Source of the DNA: Montifringilla adamsi
Taxonomy: Eukaryota; Chordata; Aves; Passeriformes; Passeridae
NCBI GenBank assembly: GCA_017590115.1
Contig: JAGGNK010006892.1
Coordinates: 19,395,228-19,459,227, forward strand
DNA: 64,000 bases
Reading direction: 5' to 3'
This document shows positions 14,601-26,516 of this stretch, one piece after another. Position 1 is the first letter of the stretch, and each line of letters starts with the position of its first letter. A program made the position numbers and the translations under genes. Under the pieces are notes generated by a model, which searched no databases, was not told the DNA's origin, and saw only the letters and a list, made by a program, of their open reading frames with translations.

Positions 14601-17600
14601 ACAGATAATTACCACTCACATCCACAGGCCACCTCATAATTGTGCCTGAAGCAGTTGGTGGTGTACACAAACTAAATATTTAGGACTTTCAAAGTATGAT
14701 CTGATTGAAATAACAGTCTGGTTCCTGTCATTTCCCTTGTGGTGATTTTCTTTTTAGAAATGATTAAATAGTATAATTCCTCTAATGACTCATTTAGTTT
14801 ATTTTTAACTAACACCAAAGGAAAATACAAAGGAAATAGTCTTCAGCAAATGTGTTTTTCAGGGAGGAAGAAAACCTGTATTGTGATATGATAGCGTAAA
14901 TTAGCATAGTTTAGAACAGTACGTGCAGCTAATGACTGAAAAGCTAGCAGTATATGCAACACTTGATATCACACTGCATTACTGACCAGGAATGGAAGGT
15001 TTGACTGCTTTATACATTGTGAATTGGATATGTTCTAATTCTGTAAAACATTCCTTTCACTAAGGAAAAAAATTCCCTGATGTAACAATCCTACTTCAGG
15101 TGCCTCCAGTCTGAAAACCAGCAAGTGAAAAATAACTGGGTAGGCAGCAGAGAGCAGGTATTCAAACAAGCCCCAGGGCAGCTTAGCACTTAAACATGTG
15201 GCAGATCTGTTTTCAGCAAAGTAATTAACAAGGCAGGATTCACCATTCCAACAATCTTAAAATGCAGCTTGGATCTTTTTCTAAACATATATTACAATTC
15301 AAATTATTAGATTGGAGAGGCGCTAACACAAGAATTGGGGTAGCTATACTCAAATACTTTGTCTTAATGGCCTTAAAATGTATGATTCAAAGATATACAA
15401 ATTCAAGCAACTAAATAATGATTTACATGCTTTACTCAACTGAATGACTGAAAGCAAAGTTTGGTTCTCATCTTGCATCTCTTAATCTACTTTTCAATAT
15501 ATTATTGATAAGTTTCTCTGTGTCACTCTGCTAGTTATGAATCCCATTTGTTAATGGGGTAAAACTCATTCACCTCGAAAAGCACAGCCTCATAACTCCA
15601 CCCATTTTAGGGTACTCTTCCAGTACCCTCTGGGAAAAGGATGGAGACTGATCCAGTACCCTCATACTGCTTACAGCCTGAACAAAGCAAGCAGAGAGGG
15701 TGACATGCTGACCCAGCAAAACTTGATGAAGGTTTTGGGAGGGATTGACAGATCTAGCTTTTTCATCCAGACCATAAATTGGAGGTTTCAAACTAAATTT
15801 TAGCTAAGCTTAGATTTTTTGGAATTGCTAATACAACTATGTTTATCAAAATTATTAGTCATTACTTGGGGCACTGTAGAGAAAATGTGTGCCTTGGTTT
15901 TGCACTAGATGTGTGTCTGCCTACATATGGGCTAAGAGACAGACATCAGCATCTATCTGCACACATATTTTCCTTACTGCTAATGAACTGACACCTGACC
16001 AACAGTGGATCCTGTCCCCAGCTTACATCAATAAAAGAAATTATGTATTTATTCTTAGTGACCCAAAATACATAAATATTTCCTATACTGAAAGTAACAT
16101 ACATCACATGATCAATGTACTAGACAAATATAATTTCCACAGCTCTGTGCAGAGCAGGTTGGAAAGCTGTGAAAGAGGAGCAGAGGTCACTCACCACAGA
16201 CTGACCATCCATGCAACAAGCTGCAGGAAGAAAAGTTACAACTTTGAAACTCCCCACCATGCAGCTTCTCCAAAGTCTCAGCACCACTGGCTGGCTTTGG
16301 CAGCCCTGGCTGTCCCAGACAGATTACAGGTTACAAGAGTGAAGGTTAAACAGCACCATGACAAGTAGAAGAGGTATGTTAATCCACCACATCCTCAGTT
16401 AATGCAGTTTGAACACTAAGTTGGTACTAGCACTGCACCAAAAACATTTTCAAATAAACTTGTAGAGAAATAAATTACCCTTTCTTTCCATTCAATCCAG
16501 GCCTTACACTGGGTACACAGAATGACATAATATCCTTCCTGAAATCAGAGCTGCAGTGAGGACCAGTATCCTTCAAACACAACTAGTTCCTGAGACTGCC
16601 TTGCAAACAACTACATTTTCCTAATTGCCACAGAAACTATCTTTTTCATCTTTTTAAGGCAAAGAATTATGCATTGTTTTCTTTATAAATGCAATAAAAT
16701 TTCATCACTATATGCTGTACTTCTGCCAGAGTTTTACAGCCACAGATCTAAAGAATCTTACTGGAAAGCAACACACAAAAATAGCCACGCCATTTAACTG
16801 CTGCTGGTCAAAACCTCACACCAATTGCTGTGATATTTGCCAGATATGAAAGTGAATGATGTTATCTCAATGCCTGCGCCTAGTTAGCAGAATCAAACAC
16901 CTTTTTTCTGTCCAGAAAGTGGCTTTTATCACCAGGAATTTTTTTTCCAGCATGACATTTTTCTGCATGTAGGACCACATCCACTTTGGAAACTAGTGCT
17001 CTTGAAAACAGGATTCCATACAAAACCATGATCAATACAAAACTATGTACTGATTTGCTTTTTAATCTGGAAAAATCAGTACAGTTGGTTAGGGTTTTTA
17101 TCTTTGCATTAGCCATTGTGAAGATGATTTTAAATTGTGTGCACAGACCAGAGGATTTGTTCTGGGGCCAATCTGCATTTAGCTTTAGTGCCATAGACAG
17201 ACATTCAGAAAAAGCCAAATCTATACATTTGTAATGACTGTTTAGATAACTGCTTAAGCAGCTTGAAAAGCCAAGTCAGCAATTATTTTTAAGGATATGT
17301 GACAGATTTTCTAATGCCCTGACAGTTACACACACTTGTTTCCAAAGGATGTTATCCCAGCTGCCTTCTTCCAGTCACACTGGACTTCTGCTTCTTTTTT
17401 AATTGGGTGACCATCTATTCTTCTTTTGTGGGTTACCATGGGCAAGTTTGACCTGTAGCAATCAGAGCAGATGGACTGGCGCCAGTAACTGCTCAGACCG
17501 TCGGACAAGACGAAGTTCAGCACCTAAGATACCACAGCAGTTTATGATTAAAAGGTAACCTAGTTAAATCGCTAATCATGCACTAGCATTTGTCTCCTGG

Positions 17601-17740
17601 TGGCCGGTGCATGTGTGTATGCGCGGAAACAGAGAGGTATGAATGACTATTTCAAACCCTGTCTCTAGCCAGATTACTTTGGAATAGAGACAGGAAACGA
17701 GCCTGAAACATGAGGCATTAAAACCTGTTCTCTTACGAAA
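5654..17740. other. Long non-coding stretch; inferred first intron of isoform A
   Basis: No exon, RNA gene or clear transposon was recognised in about 12 kb. Noted inside: a cluster of small palindromes and a TACGTCA site at 6,990-7,060, and the 8.1-8.4 kb candidate element. The longest frame (15,889-16,368) has no recognisable domain. The shared STARD13 SAM-domain exon was looked for on the minus strand and not found. Confidence 0.6.
8100..8385. promoter_or_regulatory. Candidate conserved non-coding element
   Basis: A repeat-free stretch holds a perfect MEF2 motif (CTAAAAATAG, 8,338-8,347), an AP-1-like TGCGTCAG (8,251-8,258), an AGATAAG GATA-type site near 8,200 and CCGGAAAT (ETS type) near 8,377. 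Clustered motifs are suggestive only. Confidence 0.25.
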
Positions 17741-17801
17741 GAGCAGACCTGCAGACCCTGCGCCAGCGCCGGGCTACGGAGCGCTCCTGCCTGCAACTCA
17801 C

Positions 17802-17970
17802 CTTGCTGAATTTTGGTCACCAGCTGGTGACGGGCGAGAATCCTGCTGGTCCTGTAGGGAGGGCGCCGGGCGGGCGGATCGCAGCGCCAGAAGAGCTCCT
17901 GGCCCTCGGGGGACACCGCGTTCAGGTAGAAACAGGCGGTGCCCGCGGCTCGGGGCACCTGCTTCAACAT
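17802..17970 (-). CDS. STARD13: STARD13 alternative first coding exon A (56-residue N-terminus)
   Basis: This exon opens a StarD13 (DLC2) isoform. The protein is a RhoGAP that turns off RhoA-type GTPases at the membrane and cytoskeleton, and it carries SAM, RhoGAP and START domains. Reading minus, the ATG at 17,970 is followed by 56 codons. Residues 42-56 read SRILARHQLVTKIQQ, and the upstream part has CFYLNAVSPEGQELFWRCD; both agree with the N-terminus I know from mammalian STARD13. The exon stops after one base of the next codon at CAAG|GTGAGT, a strong donor (GT at 17,800-17,801), so it is phase 1. The start has G at -3 (GCGGCGATG). The frame is open further upstream, but the ATG aligns with the mammalian start. 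The SAM domain would begin in the next exon, which is not in the window. The gene call rests on recall; a paralogue (DLC1, STARD8) is unlikely because their N-termini differ. Confidence 0.88.
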
Positions 17971-18049
17971 CGCCGCTGCCCTCGGCTCGGCCCGGCCGTC
18001 CCGCGGCGCTGCTCCCGGTGGGAACCAGGGCAAGGAGAGCAGGCAGGCT

Positions 18050-18160
18050 CTAAGCCCCAGGGAGCTGCGAGGAGCGAGCGCTTTAAACGCAAAAGGAGTG
18101 CCAAGAACTACTACAGCTCGGGATTCCGGCTCTCTCCCACATGATCCGCGCGGGCCAATC
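18050..18160 (-). promoter_or_regulatory. Candidate core promoter for exon A (TTTAAA and CCAAT boxes)
   Basis: Upstream of the exon A ATG (minus strand) there is a TATA-like TTTAAA at 18,082-18,087, and an inverted CCAAT box (ATTGG on the minus strand) at 18,155-18,159. A start site about 25-30 bp downstream of TTTAAA would fall near 18,055 and give a 5' UTR of roughly 85 bases. The motifs are seen; the start site is inferred and no transcript data are available. Confidence 0.4.
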
Positions 18161-18199
18161 GCTCCCAGCGCAGCCTGTGGAAGTGAGCCTGCGGAGCGG

Positions 18200-18470
18200 G
18201 ACAGGCAGTCTGCCCCAGCCCGGCACACAGCCCCGGCCCCAGCTCCGCACAGCCTGCCCCAGCCCCAGCCTGTCCCGGTCCAGCACGCACAGCCTGCCCC
18301 AGTCCCAATCCCAGCCTGTCCCGGTCCAGCCCCGCCTGCCCCAGCCCCGGCACAGCCTTTCCCAGCCCGGCACAGCCTGCCCCAGCCCCGGCACAGCCTT
18401 TCCCAGCCCCGCACAGCCTTTCCCAGCCCCGGCCTGCCCCAGCCCCAGCCTGTCCCGGCAGCTCCCCGGC
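18200..18470. repeat. C-rich minisatellite (about 20-bp units)
   Basis: About 270 bp consist of variants of a roughly 20-bp unit built from CCCAGCCCCGGCACAGCCTK. Some copies carry GCC and others TTT before CCCAG. The minus strand is therefore G-rich with many GGG and GGGG runs, able in principle to form G-quadruplexes. It sits about 40 bp upstream of the CCAAT box of promoter A. It keeps long frames open on both strands by chance. Confidence 0.85.
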
Positions 18471-18500
18471 CGGCCGGAGTTTACCCAAGCACGGAGGGGC

Positions 18501-21500
18501 TGCACCGGGCCGCTTCAAAAAGCAAAGAAGAAATAGTTGAAGACGTTCGAAAATGTGTGTTTTAGAGTATTCAGGGCTGCTGAAAACCTTTTTCTCCTCT
18601 CCTCTACGCTGGCCAGCTGTTGACTCATCTCTGGTGATGATGCCCTCACTTACTTTTCTAAAAATCATACCCCTGTTTGCCAAGAAAAAAGTCCGTTTAC
18701 GGAAGGGCTGTCTGAATCTCCAAAACCACACGGTACAAGGAGCACTGGAACAAGTGAAGCCCTTGGGATGAAAAAAATTCAACAACACCTAGCAGCAGCC
18801 ACTCAGCAGTAAACAAAACCAAAGTTCCTAACATTAATGCTACCAAGAACTGGCCACTGCCTGGAAGAGGGAAAGGGGATGGAGATATTCTCTGTTATTC
18901 AGGTTCCTTGCCCTCTTTTTTTTTTTTTCCTTGTTGTTGTTTTTTTTTCAACAGACAGAGGAGCATGTGTTTTCATTCTATCCTCACATATCAACCACTG
19001 AGTCAGCAGAAGATGCTATTTCTTTAATTAATCATATGGAAACAGAACATTGCCACTTTTATCAGCAGGAGGGCAGCAAATCTGAGTGAAAACATACTGA
19101 AAATGCCCTCTAGTCAAATAATTTTTCATTACATTTTAAAATATCAATATTTTGTATTAATACACCCCTAGTGTGTGCTGATTTCTAAGCATTACGGGAA
19201 ATGAGTGATTTCTAAGAATCAGAGCTCAGGAATGCTGCTGCCACCTCCATGCCCCTTCCCATGACACCAGTGTCAAGCTGGGGCCTGGCACCTGACAGCA
19301 CTGTTGGAGTGGCTGCAAGCCCCAGGCAGCAAGGGCTCAACCCCCATCCCATGGGGGATCTTGAGCTTCCAAAACTCTACCTGGACATCCATCTGCAGTG
19401 ACATTATTGTCTGTGTCCAGTTCTCCAGCCTGGAGGCCTTGAGCTCTCCTCGCACTCCCCACCTCACAGATGCTGACCAGGGCAGGGCCATCAGCTGGCA
19501 CTGCCTAGGACCTGCCTCTTCACAGAGGACAGGGCAGATATAGTCACCTAAACGTGAGAGGGGGAAGGACAGCTCTTGTTCACAACTGTTCATTAAAATT
19601 TTGCTCCATGCAAAACCCCTTAGGACATGGTTTTACTGCGATGCAATCTGTTCTCATTACACCTTATGAATTTTATTCCTCATCAATGTGAGACTTGTGC
19701 AGTGCCATAAAATGGAGAAATATAATTCCAGGTACTAGAAATTTAAAATGAATGCTATAGACTGGAAGCCTTCATTACCTGTTATTACTATTAACAGCAC
19801 CTGCAAGGTCTGTACGTGCTGCTTTTTGCTCCAAGTATGCCTGCATGGTCTTCTCTGAGGCTCTAAGCAGAGACTTCAAACTCAAGAGCAAAGATTTGGC
19901 ATCACTGCCATCTATACTTCCAAACAGGGCTGGGCACTGGCAGCCAGGCAGTGGGACTGACCAGTCTCCTCTCTGCCTTGCTGCACAAAGAGGAGAGGCA
20001 GGATTGCTTCACAGGTGTGAGCAGAGAGAGCCTGAACAGCAGGGAAGAGATGGCTCCCATTCCTACCCCAGCTTGCCAAGCCAGTGTGCCAGTCACTGTG
20101 CTGCCATCTCTTCAGGAATAAATATCCCAGAGACTCTCAAACGTCAATGACAGGCACAGTGTTTATCCAAAGAGACATTACCTCCATGCAGGGAAATTCA
20201 TATTTGATTAATCTACAGTGGTTTGATCTAATTCTATTTTAAAAATGCTATTGCTAAGGTAAAGCAAGTATTAACATTTAATACTACTCTGCTTAAATAT
20301 TCAGAAGGATTTCTTTTTCTGTTGGAAAATTAATTGACTTTTTCAGCTAATGGCATTCTGCATTATTCCTTGCAATACTTCCAAAGTCTAGGAAGTTTAA
20401 GAGAAATGTAATTCTTCAAAAACCAGTCCAAAGAAACAAAAAACACAGCAAGAGCCTAAGTAAGGTGTATATACTAGTGAACACATCCACTAAGGGCTCA
20501 CAAGTCCACTTATATGCTTGTAACAGACAGCAGAGTACCAGCCTCAGTGCCCCCGTGGCTGCCCATCCCTTCCCATGTCCCCATCAGAGGGTAAGGCAAC
20601 AGGGCAGAGCTGCCCTGCCAGCTTCCCAGCTGCTCATCTCAGAGGTCACAAAGGACAGAATAAGAAGCCTCTGTTGCTGAATGATGACTTTCCTCTCAGA
20701 CACGAGGGTCCAAACACAACTTCAGAGCCAGAGGGTTGCCCCAGGCTTGGTGCTGATGAGTGCTGCCTGTGCTGACGCTGAATTCTTTGGCTTCAGTCCA
20801 GTACTTGCATAGTAGTCAAATAAAACAAGAAGCAACAAGAGTTTGCTGGTCTTGTGGTGCGTGTTTGAAAGCTCCTGTGCTTGAAGTTGTGCATGGCGAA
20901 AGAAAGAAGTAGCCCTCCTTGCATACTTTTAAAATGACTGTGTCCTTGTTTGGTGACTGCCTTGACATTCACTGTTTATTTTCAAAAATGTGTCATTCAG
21001 ATAAGGAAACTCCTTTGGCCATCAACCTCTCAGACAAGAAGTACTAGAGAGGTCTAAGTTGTTATATAATAGCACTAATTAATATTTCAGTCTCAGTCTA
21101 CAGACTGTTTCTGGAATAGTTAATAGAGCAACACTGAACTTCATGCAAATGCATCTCATAAAAGCACTTCAAAATAGAAGCTTCCCTGTGCATTTTACAA
21201 GGACTATGAGGGAGCTCCAGCATACACCTGAAATTGCTGCCAGTGTTGACAGAAGCACAGCCCATAGGATGACAACTCAGCCCCATGCTCCCATGTTGTG
21301 ACTGATCCATGCAGGAAAGGAGATTCCTTCATAAAACCATGTCTGGAATTAGTGGGTTTTTTTAAAAATTAATCAGAAATGTCCACACTCATATCTATAG
21401 TGTAATAACCACATGTCAAATCTAACATGACAATCAGTGACTTGATGGATACTGAAATACTATGGGATATCAGGAATCTTTAGTTAAAGGCTTAATCATT

Positions 21501-23639
21501 TAGCACAGTGCTTCTGATGACTGCATGGACTTCGTGTAACTGGCAGTGTCAGCTCAAGGAGTCATACTCTTCTCTGTATGCATTCACAGGCAGAACTGCA
21601 ACACTTCATTTCTGTTAATTGATTTTTATGTCTCTCTGACACTTCTTCTCCCTGAAATGGCATTTGGTGTGAGAAAGGAGTAAACTATTGGCAGGAAAAT
21701 TCTCCCCAGGGCTCCTCATAGATATTGCAGTATCTCAAGCAGTAATGGAGATCTGCTTCCTTTTCATTGTGAGTGGGGTGCTGACATCAGCTGGAGAAAA
21801 CAATACAATGGACTCTAGAAATGCTAAAATTTATTTGATAACAAACTACTTTAACAATCCACTTATGACTGGCTTTTCTGGGCAAGACAACAGTGTGTTT
21901 CTACACACCACCTTGGCCTTAAAGTATTACTCCAGGAGGCAGTGCTACAGTGGGGTAGTTGAGATGGACATAAATTTCCCATTTGCATTACTACAAATAA
22001 CATAAATATAAATATAAATATAAATATAAATATAAATATAAATATAAATATAAAACTGATTTTATAGTCAGGAGTGCAGATTTACATCCTAGAACATACA
22101 TCTCCCAGTGAACTGTGAAATAGGTCTGTGATGGACCTGGCATGGAGGTCTCCAGGCTTGGATTGAACCTGCTGTTCTCACACAGTAATCAGCCACTTGA
22201 TCTTCCCGAAGTGACCCGTTTCCCTTTTATTGTTAGTTGCACTTATCTCGTTATTTCACATCTAAAATTTAATGGCAACTTGACGGCCCCTCTTCATTAG
22301 AAAGCACTGGTTCTATGAGAACAAAACAGCTTCCTATCCACTAGAGGAGCACATTTGTTATTAACATTAGTGACATGTAGCTAGAAGAAGCAGGAAACTC
22401 TTGTTTTCAAGTCACAGAAGAAAAATACTCAGGCATCTGCTTTCAACTTTCTGATCTCTGGACTCCCTTCTATAATTCTGCAGGTAGAAGAAGAGTTCAG
22501 TTTACTGGATTATGGCCCAACTCCAATACCTTATATATGCAATATATCCTGGATACTGAAGTCTTATCCATATTTCCCTATCCACACATCTTGTATCTAT
22601 TGACTGTCTCTGCCTTTACAAATGCCAGCACAGCAGCTCATGCGCTAAGTACAGGCAGTTTCTCTTTTCTCAAATTCAAGAAGAGAAAAAATTCACATGT
22701 GGGGAACCCAAAGCTGTCTTTAAGATGAAGCCGTCACTTACTTCATATGTTTGAATCCTATGTCTGGGACTGAGAATTTTAAAAGCAGAAGTTCATTGCC
22801 TGCTGTTTTAGGAAAAATGTTTTATGTTTGAATACAGGCATTTCTTTGAGAGTTGTTTGCTGGGATTACTATGGGCTGCAAACTCTTTCACACAGGGCAT
22901 GAAACAGCAGGGAGCCTAGAGCAGCCAGAAATGCTTCCCTCTGGCTCAGCGGCACTTTGACTTTCTTCCTGAGGCTGTGCTGGGGCACTGAGGCTCTGCA
23001 GCTCGTCTGGAGCTGCCAGGAATCAGACTGGGGCAAAAGGAAAATAGTTTATGTGAGATTTCTGCATCGCCAGGAAGCGAGATGGAGACGGCTAATAGCC
23101 GCACGGAATTACAACAGAGGATTGTTTCACTGGAGAGCCTGATACCGATGTGTTCTGGAGGAAAGTCAGCTGCTGTGTCAACTGTCTGATAGTGAGTTTT
23201 AAAAATGAACACTGCTGCACAGGGCTTCTTATGCATGAGAGACAGGTTTACACAGACCCTTGAAGATAAACTTCAAACCGGGAGATGAGACTTCTGAATA
23301 GTACTTTACATCATTTTCTTCTCTTCCAGTGTCCCTGTTCCAGCATCAGAGGACAATCCATTTGCATTTTAAGACCCACGTGTTCAATGGATAGTACTAC
23401 TACATAAAATACCTCCTGATTACAAGAACATCAGCGGCCTGGCCACAGCACAGAAGCAGAGGATTAGAAATTATGTGCAGGAGTACAACAGTAGTACGTT
23501 TAGGGAACAATAGGATGGCAGGGAGGTGACTGAACAGCCACCCAGGCAAACTTATGGAAATAAGGACACATGCAAAAAGCCAGGAAGATGAGGGCCAAGG
23601 CAAGAAAGCATGATTCATCTCATCAATTTTCCTGTAGAG
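18501..23639. other. Non-coding; inferred intron of isoform B
   Basis: Contains T runs at 18,915-18,928 and 18,940-18,948, a mildly GC-rich stretch at 19,230-19,560 with no recognisable protein, and the ATAAAT array. Nothing else is supported. Confidence 0.6.
22002..22055. repeat. (ATAAAT)9 microsatellite
   Basis: Nine uninterrupted ATAAAT hexamers. Such a pure array is likely to vary in length between individuals. Confidence 0.97.
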
Positions 23640-24680
23640 GTGTTCAGGATTTTAAATAAGCAAAATGAATAGTAACTGATTTGATAAAGGCTCTCCAAGA
23701 TCCTCTACCAAGCAATCATAAAGAACCTCAGCTATCACAGATAAAAAGGAAAAGACCACTTGTTGTTTAATGACAGCTTAAAGACAGGAAACAAAAGTAG
23801 TAATAAATAATCTATGTTCACAATGTGATTAGTTTCCCAGAGGATTCACACAGACATTAGTGTTGGAACCTGTTTTGTCCACTGTCCATACATGGGTTTT
23901 ATAATGGGACTGAATAATCAGTTGGCAAAATATAATGATGACACCAAATTAGTCAGTCAGTCAAAAGAGAAATTGGCTGTAAATACTGGAGGTGTTTACA
24001 ACAATATTGACTGAGAAGGCCTTAAAATTTAAGCTTTTGAAGGCTGATAAATGGATGGGACAAAAAACACCCTAAAGGTAACACAGTGCACAGTGATGAG
24101 ATTTAATGGGGCTGTTATCTCTAAGGAAACAGGTCTTGGATAGGTTTATGAAAATCCAATACATGTTCTCAGTAGGAACAAAAAAATAGCAAAGTGGATT
24201 TTAAAACTTTTTGGAAAAGTAATTGAGTGCAAACCAACAAACATGGTTATGCTATTACAAATGTCTGCTCATCATTTGGTAATTATGAGGTCTTTTCTCA
24301 CAGTGGATAAAGTTGGGAACAGAAAGTGGGGGTAGGTTCAAAATGAATGAACATAAATAGTTCTCCATATATGTATAGCTGACTCCTGGAAGTCATTGTT
24401 AGAGGTTACTGTGGTTGCCAGAAGTTGGCAGAACTCAAAAAAAGGATAAAATCCCTGGAAGAAAAATTCAGCAAGGGCCATTAAGCACAAAATTCCAACT
24501 TGTGGCTCAGTACCTCCTTGAACCATGTGAATGCATGTAGGATATGCAACATGTACAAAACCACAATATGCCTATCCCAGCATTCTAGTTTCCCAAAAAT
24601 AGCTGCATCTGGCCAACTGGCAATGATACTGGGTTGGTCTGACCTGTGGCCACCCCACTGGGGCTGTTCTGAGCAGGAGT
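23640..24680 (+). mobile_element. Ancient CR1/L3-like LINE 3' portion
   Basis: This is a strongly diverged LINE in plus orientation. Near 23,930-23,955 it reads AATGATGACACCAAATTAG, an RT catalytic box (NDDTKL). It is followed by the decayed RT thumb and linker (GAAACAGGTCTTGGATAG; CAAACATGGTTATGCTATTA). The 3' region at 24,390-24,680 has the recognisable GGTTACTGTGGTTGCCAGAA, CTGGAAGAAAAATTCAGCAA and GGGCCATTAAGCAC blocks and the closing GGTTGGTCTGACC. This family is also common in turtles and crocodilians, so the insertion probably predates birds. Confidence 0.65.
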
Positions 24681-25954
24681 GGCCAGTCTGTATTCCCACC
24701 TGAGCTAACCAGAGGTACCACCTCACAGCCTATGTAAATGTGGGCTCCTAACAGCACTGCTAGTGCAGAAATGCATCAAAATAGCTGCTCCTGTGGTCTG
24801 GGGCTGCTGCCTGTGGAATGACAGCATTTCCCTGGGCACAGCCTCTCTGTGCCCTCCTGTCACATTTGCTGGTGAAGTGTAAGCTGCTGGTCTGCTGGCC
24901 ACAATGTCGGGCCCAGAGGATGTGATCTCTCTGTCCCTTATGCTCTCCCAGGGGCTTAGAAGGAACTGGGAGCTGCTGGATTGTTGGTTAAGAGCATTGG
25001 AAGGGGTCAGTTGTTTCATCCAGTGCCTGACTGCTAATTTAGGCATTATGGTCTCACTCTTGTTCAGTTTTTAAACATTTTTTCTCAGTCAAACCACACC
25101 AGCATACGAATAGAGACTCCATTGGCCTTAGATGAACTCTTCACAAGCCAGGAATAGCCAGCATCCCACACTGTGTAAAGTCCCTAAAGACAGTGGTACT
25201 CAACAGTAAATTAAGGAAAAAACCCACAACAGTTGGGTAATAGAGTTCAAAAGAGAGGAAGACATTTCAGGTGGTAGACCTCCTCTGCTAAAGTATTTGG
25301 AGAGTATTATGACAGAAATGAGATGCAAGTAGTTTCAGCCTAGTGCAACTCCATATGCTAAATCTATACACAAGTTCCTAAAACTAAATCCACAGGAACT
25401 CTGTAAATATATTTAAGTAGTGGTGGACTTACACACATCCTAATCTCACAGTCTCACTAACAAAGTGTTTGGATAAAACACTGATAATGTAAGGAAGTGT
25501 TTAGATAAACTTCGTTCCTTATACTTGTCCAAACACATTGTAAATCCCCACACAGCCCTACTGCTGGTGTCACTCAGTCACAGACAAACATTCCTATCTG
25601 AGCTGAAGGTTCATGCCTTTGCAGACTTCAGGTAAGGCCTTTGCTATTTATTTTCTTTTCAACAGGACTCCAGTACTATCATGATCAAATGGGCAAGAGA
25701 TGAAATATTCAGGTTTTGATCTGGTTTTGACAGGAGTTTTTCCCTTTCTCTGTGCTAGAGAACCAATGCCAAAGTTAGATTTCGTAAAAGTTTTTAAAAA
25801 GCAACAAGGCAGAACAGAATAATTCTTGGCAACACTATTTCAAATACAGCAGTAGGGGACTGGTGTCTGGGAATATGAAATTCTCCAGGCTCCTTGAAAT
25901 CAATGAATACTTGTTGCATGATTTCAGTCTCTGGCCCAGTGAGGCAGACAGACA

Positions 25955-26085
25955 CGATGGTTAGTGCACAGTGCAAGTGGCAGTGACTTGCTGGAAGACT
26001 TCAGGGAAGTTGTATAACCTGTCTCTGTACACCAGTTTCCTGACTGATAACAGCCTTTCTTAACTATTTTGGTACCTGTATGTAA
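25955..26085 (+). mobile_element. MIR-like SINE fragment
   Basis: GATGGTTAGTGCACAGTGCA, then GTGACTTGCTGGAAGACTTC, then CCTGTCTCTGTACACCAGTT and TCC follow the order of a MIR copy (promoter A-box-like start, core, and the 'cctcagtttcc' block). Divergence is high. Confidence 0.4.
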
Positions 26086-26340
26086 AAAAGGAAATACAAT
26101 TTTGTAGGAAGATTTATTTTCCTTACAAGCAATATCAGTCCACTAGAGGCAGACTAAAATCTACTGTAACTGCATGGGCTAAGGAGAAAATAAAAACCCT
26201 TTAAAATGGTCTTACACCTGTAGTGGATTCCTTCAGATGAGACACTTATTGCCTAAACTTGCAGTTAGCCAGATATTTCCCAAGGTGTTATTAAATGCAT
26301 GTTGTCAGATCTTATCAACTGTGTGTAACAAGGATGTAGA

Positions 26341-26516
26341 GTTGTGCCTGTGGCACCAATAAGCTGGGTCTGGACTCTAGGGCTGGACTGCAGCCTTGCA
26401 CGCAGGGAAGTATTCTGGGTTGTGCCTGTGGCTCTGCAGAGCAATGTGCACTAACCAATCAGCTGGGTCTGGACTCTAGGGCTGGACTGCAGCCTTGCAC
26501 GCAGGGAAGTATTCTG
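26341..26516. repeat. Two-copy tandem duplication with a CCAAT motif
   Basis: A 56-bp block at 26,362-26,417 is repeated exactly at 26,461-26,516. A GTTGTGCCTGTGG block precedes each copy (26,341-26,353 and 26,419-26,431). The spacer of the second copy holds about 21 extra bases (CTGCAGAGCAATGTGCAC...). Each unit includes ACCAAT(A/C)AGCTGG. Repeated CCAAT units occur in LTR U3 regions, but I see no LTR ends, primer-binding site or retroviral frame, so origin is left open. Confidence 0.9.

Larger units (their letters stand above)
17745..18500. promoter_or_regulatory. STARD13: CpG island A around STARD13 exon A
   Basis: The sequence changes abruptly from AT-rich to very GC- and CpG-rich here and back again near 18,500. 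The island covers exon A, its presumed 5' UTR, and a C-rich minisatellite on the far side. CpG islands of this type mark vertebrate promoters. Long open frames on both strands inside it are a product of GC content and are not annotated. Confidence 0.8.

Noticed and set aside
15889..16368. 159-codon plus-strand frame, the longest outside the CpG islands
   Set aside because: No recognisable domain, no CpG island or promoter, and composition like random translated AT-rich sequence.
17326..17523. Open minus-strand frame just downstream of exon A with a TTAG acceptor-like edge (VLNFVLSDGLSSYWRQ...)
   Set aside because: Exon A is phase 1; splicing to this acceptor puts the sequence in another frame that stops after about 20 codons. 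It has no ATG at its edge and does not match the known next part of STARD13.
1..17740. Search for the shared STARD13 exon encoding the start of the SAM domain (EIEAKEACDWLR)
   Set aside because: No such sequence was found on the minus strand; it is taken to lie beyond the left end.
17939..18788. Overlapping long Pro/Ala- or Gly-rich frames on both strands around promoter A
   Set aside because: They come from the C-rich minisatellite and high GC (few stop codons). Only the exon A frame shows a real protein.
22330..22350. CCACTAGAGG motifs here and near 26,140 and 61,040 as further CTCF sites
   Set aside because: They break the essential GGC part of the core, so they were not annotated.
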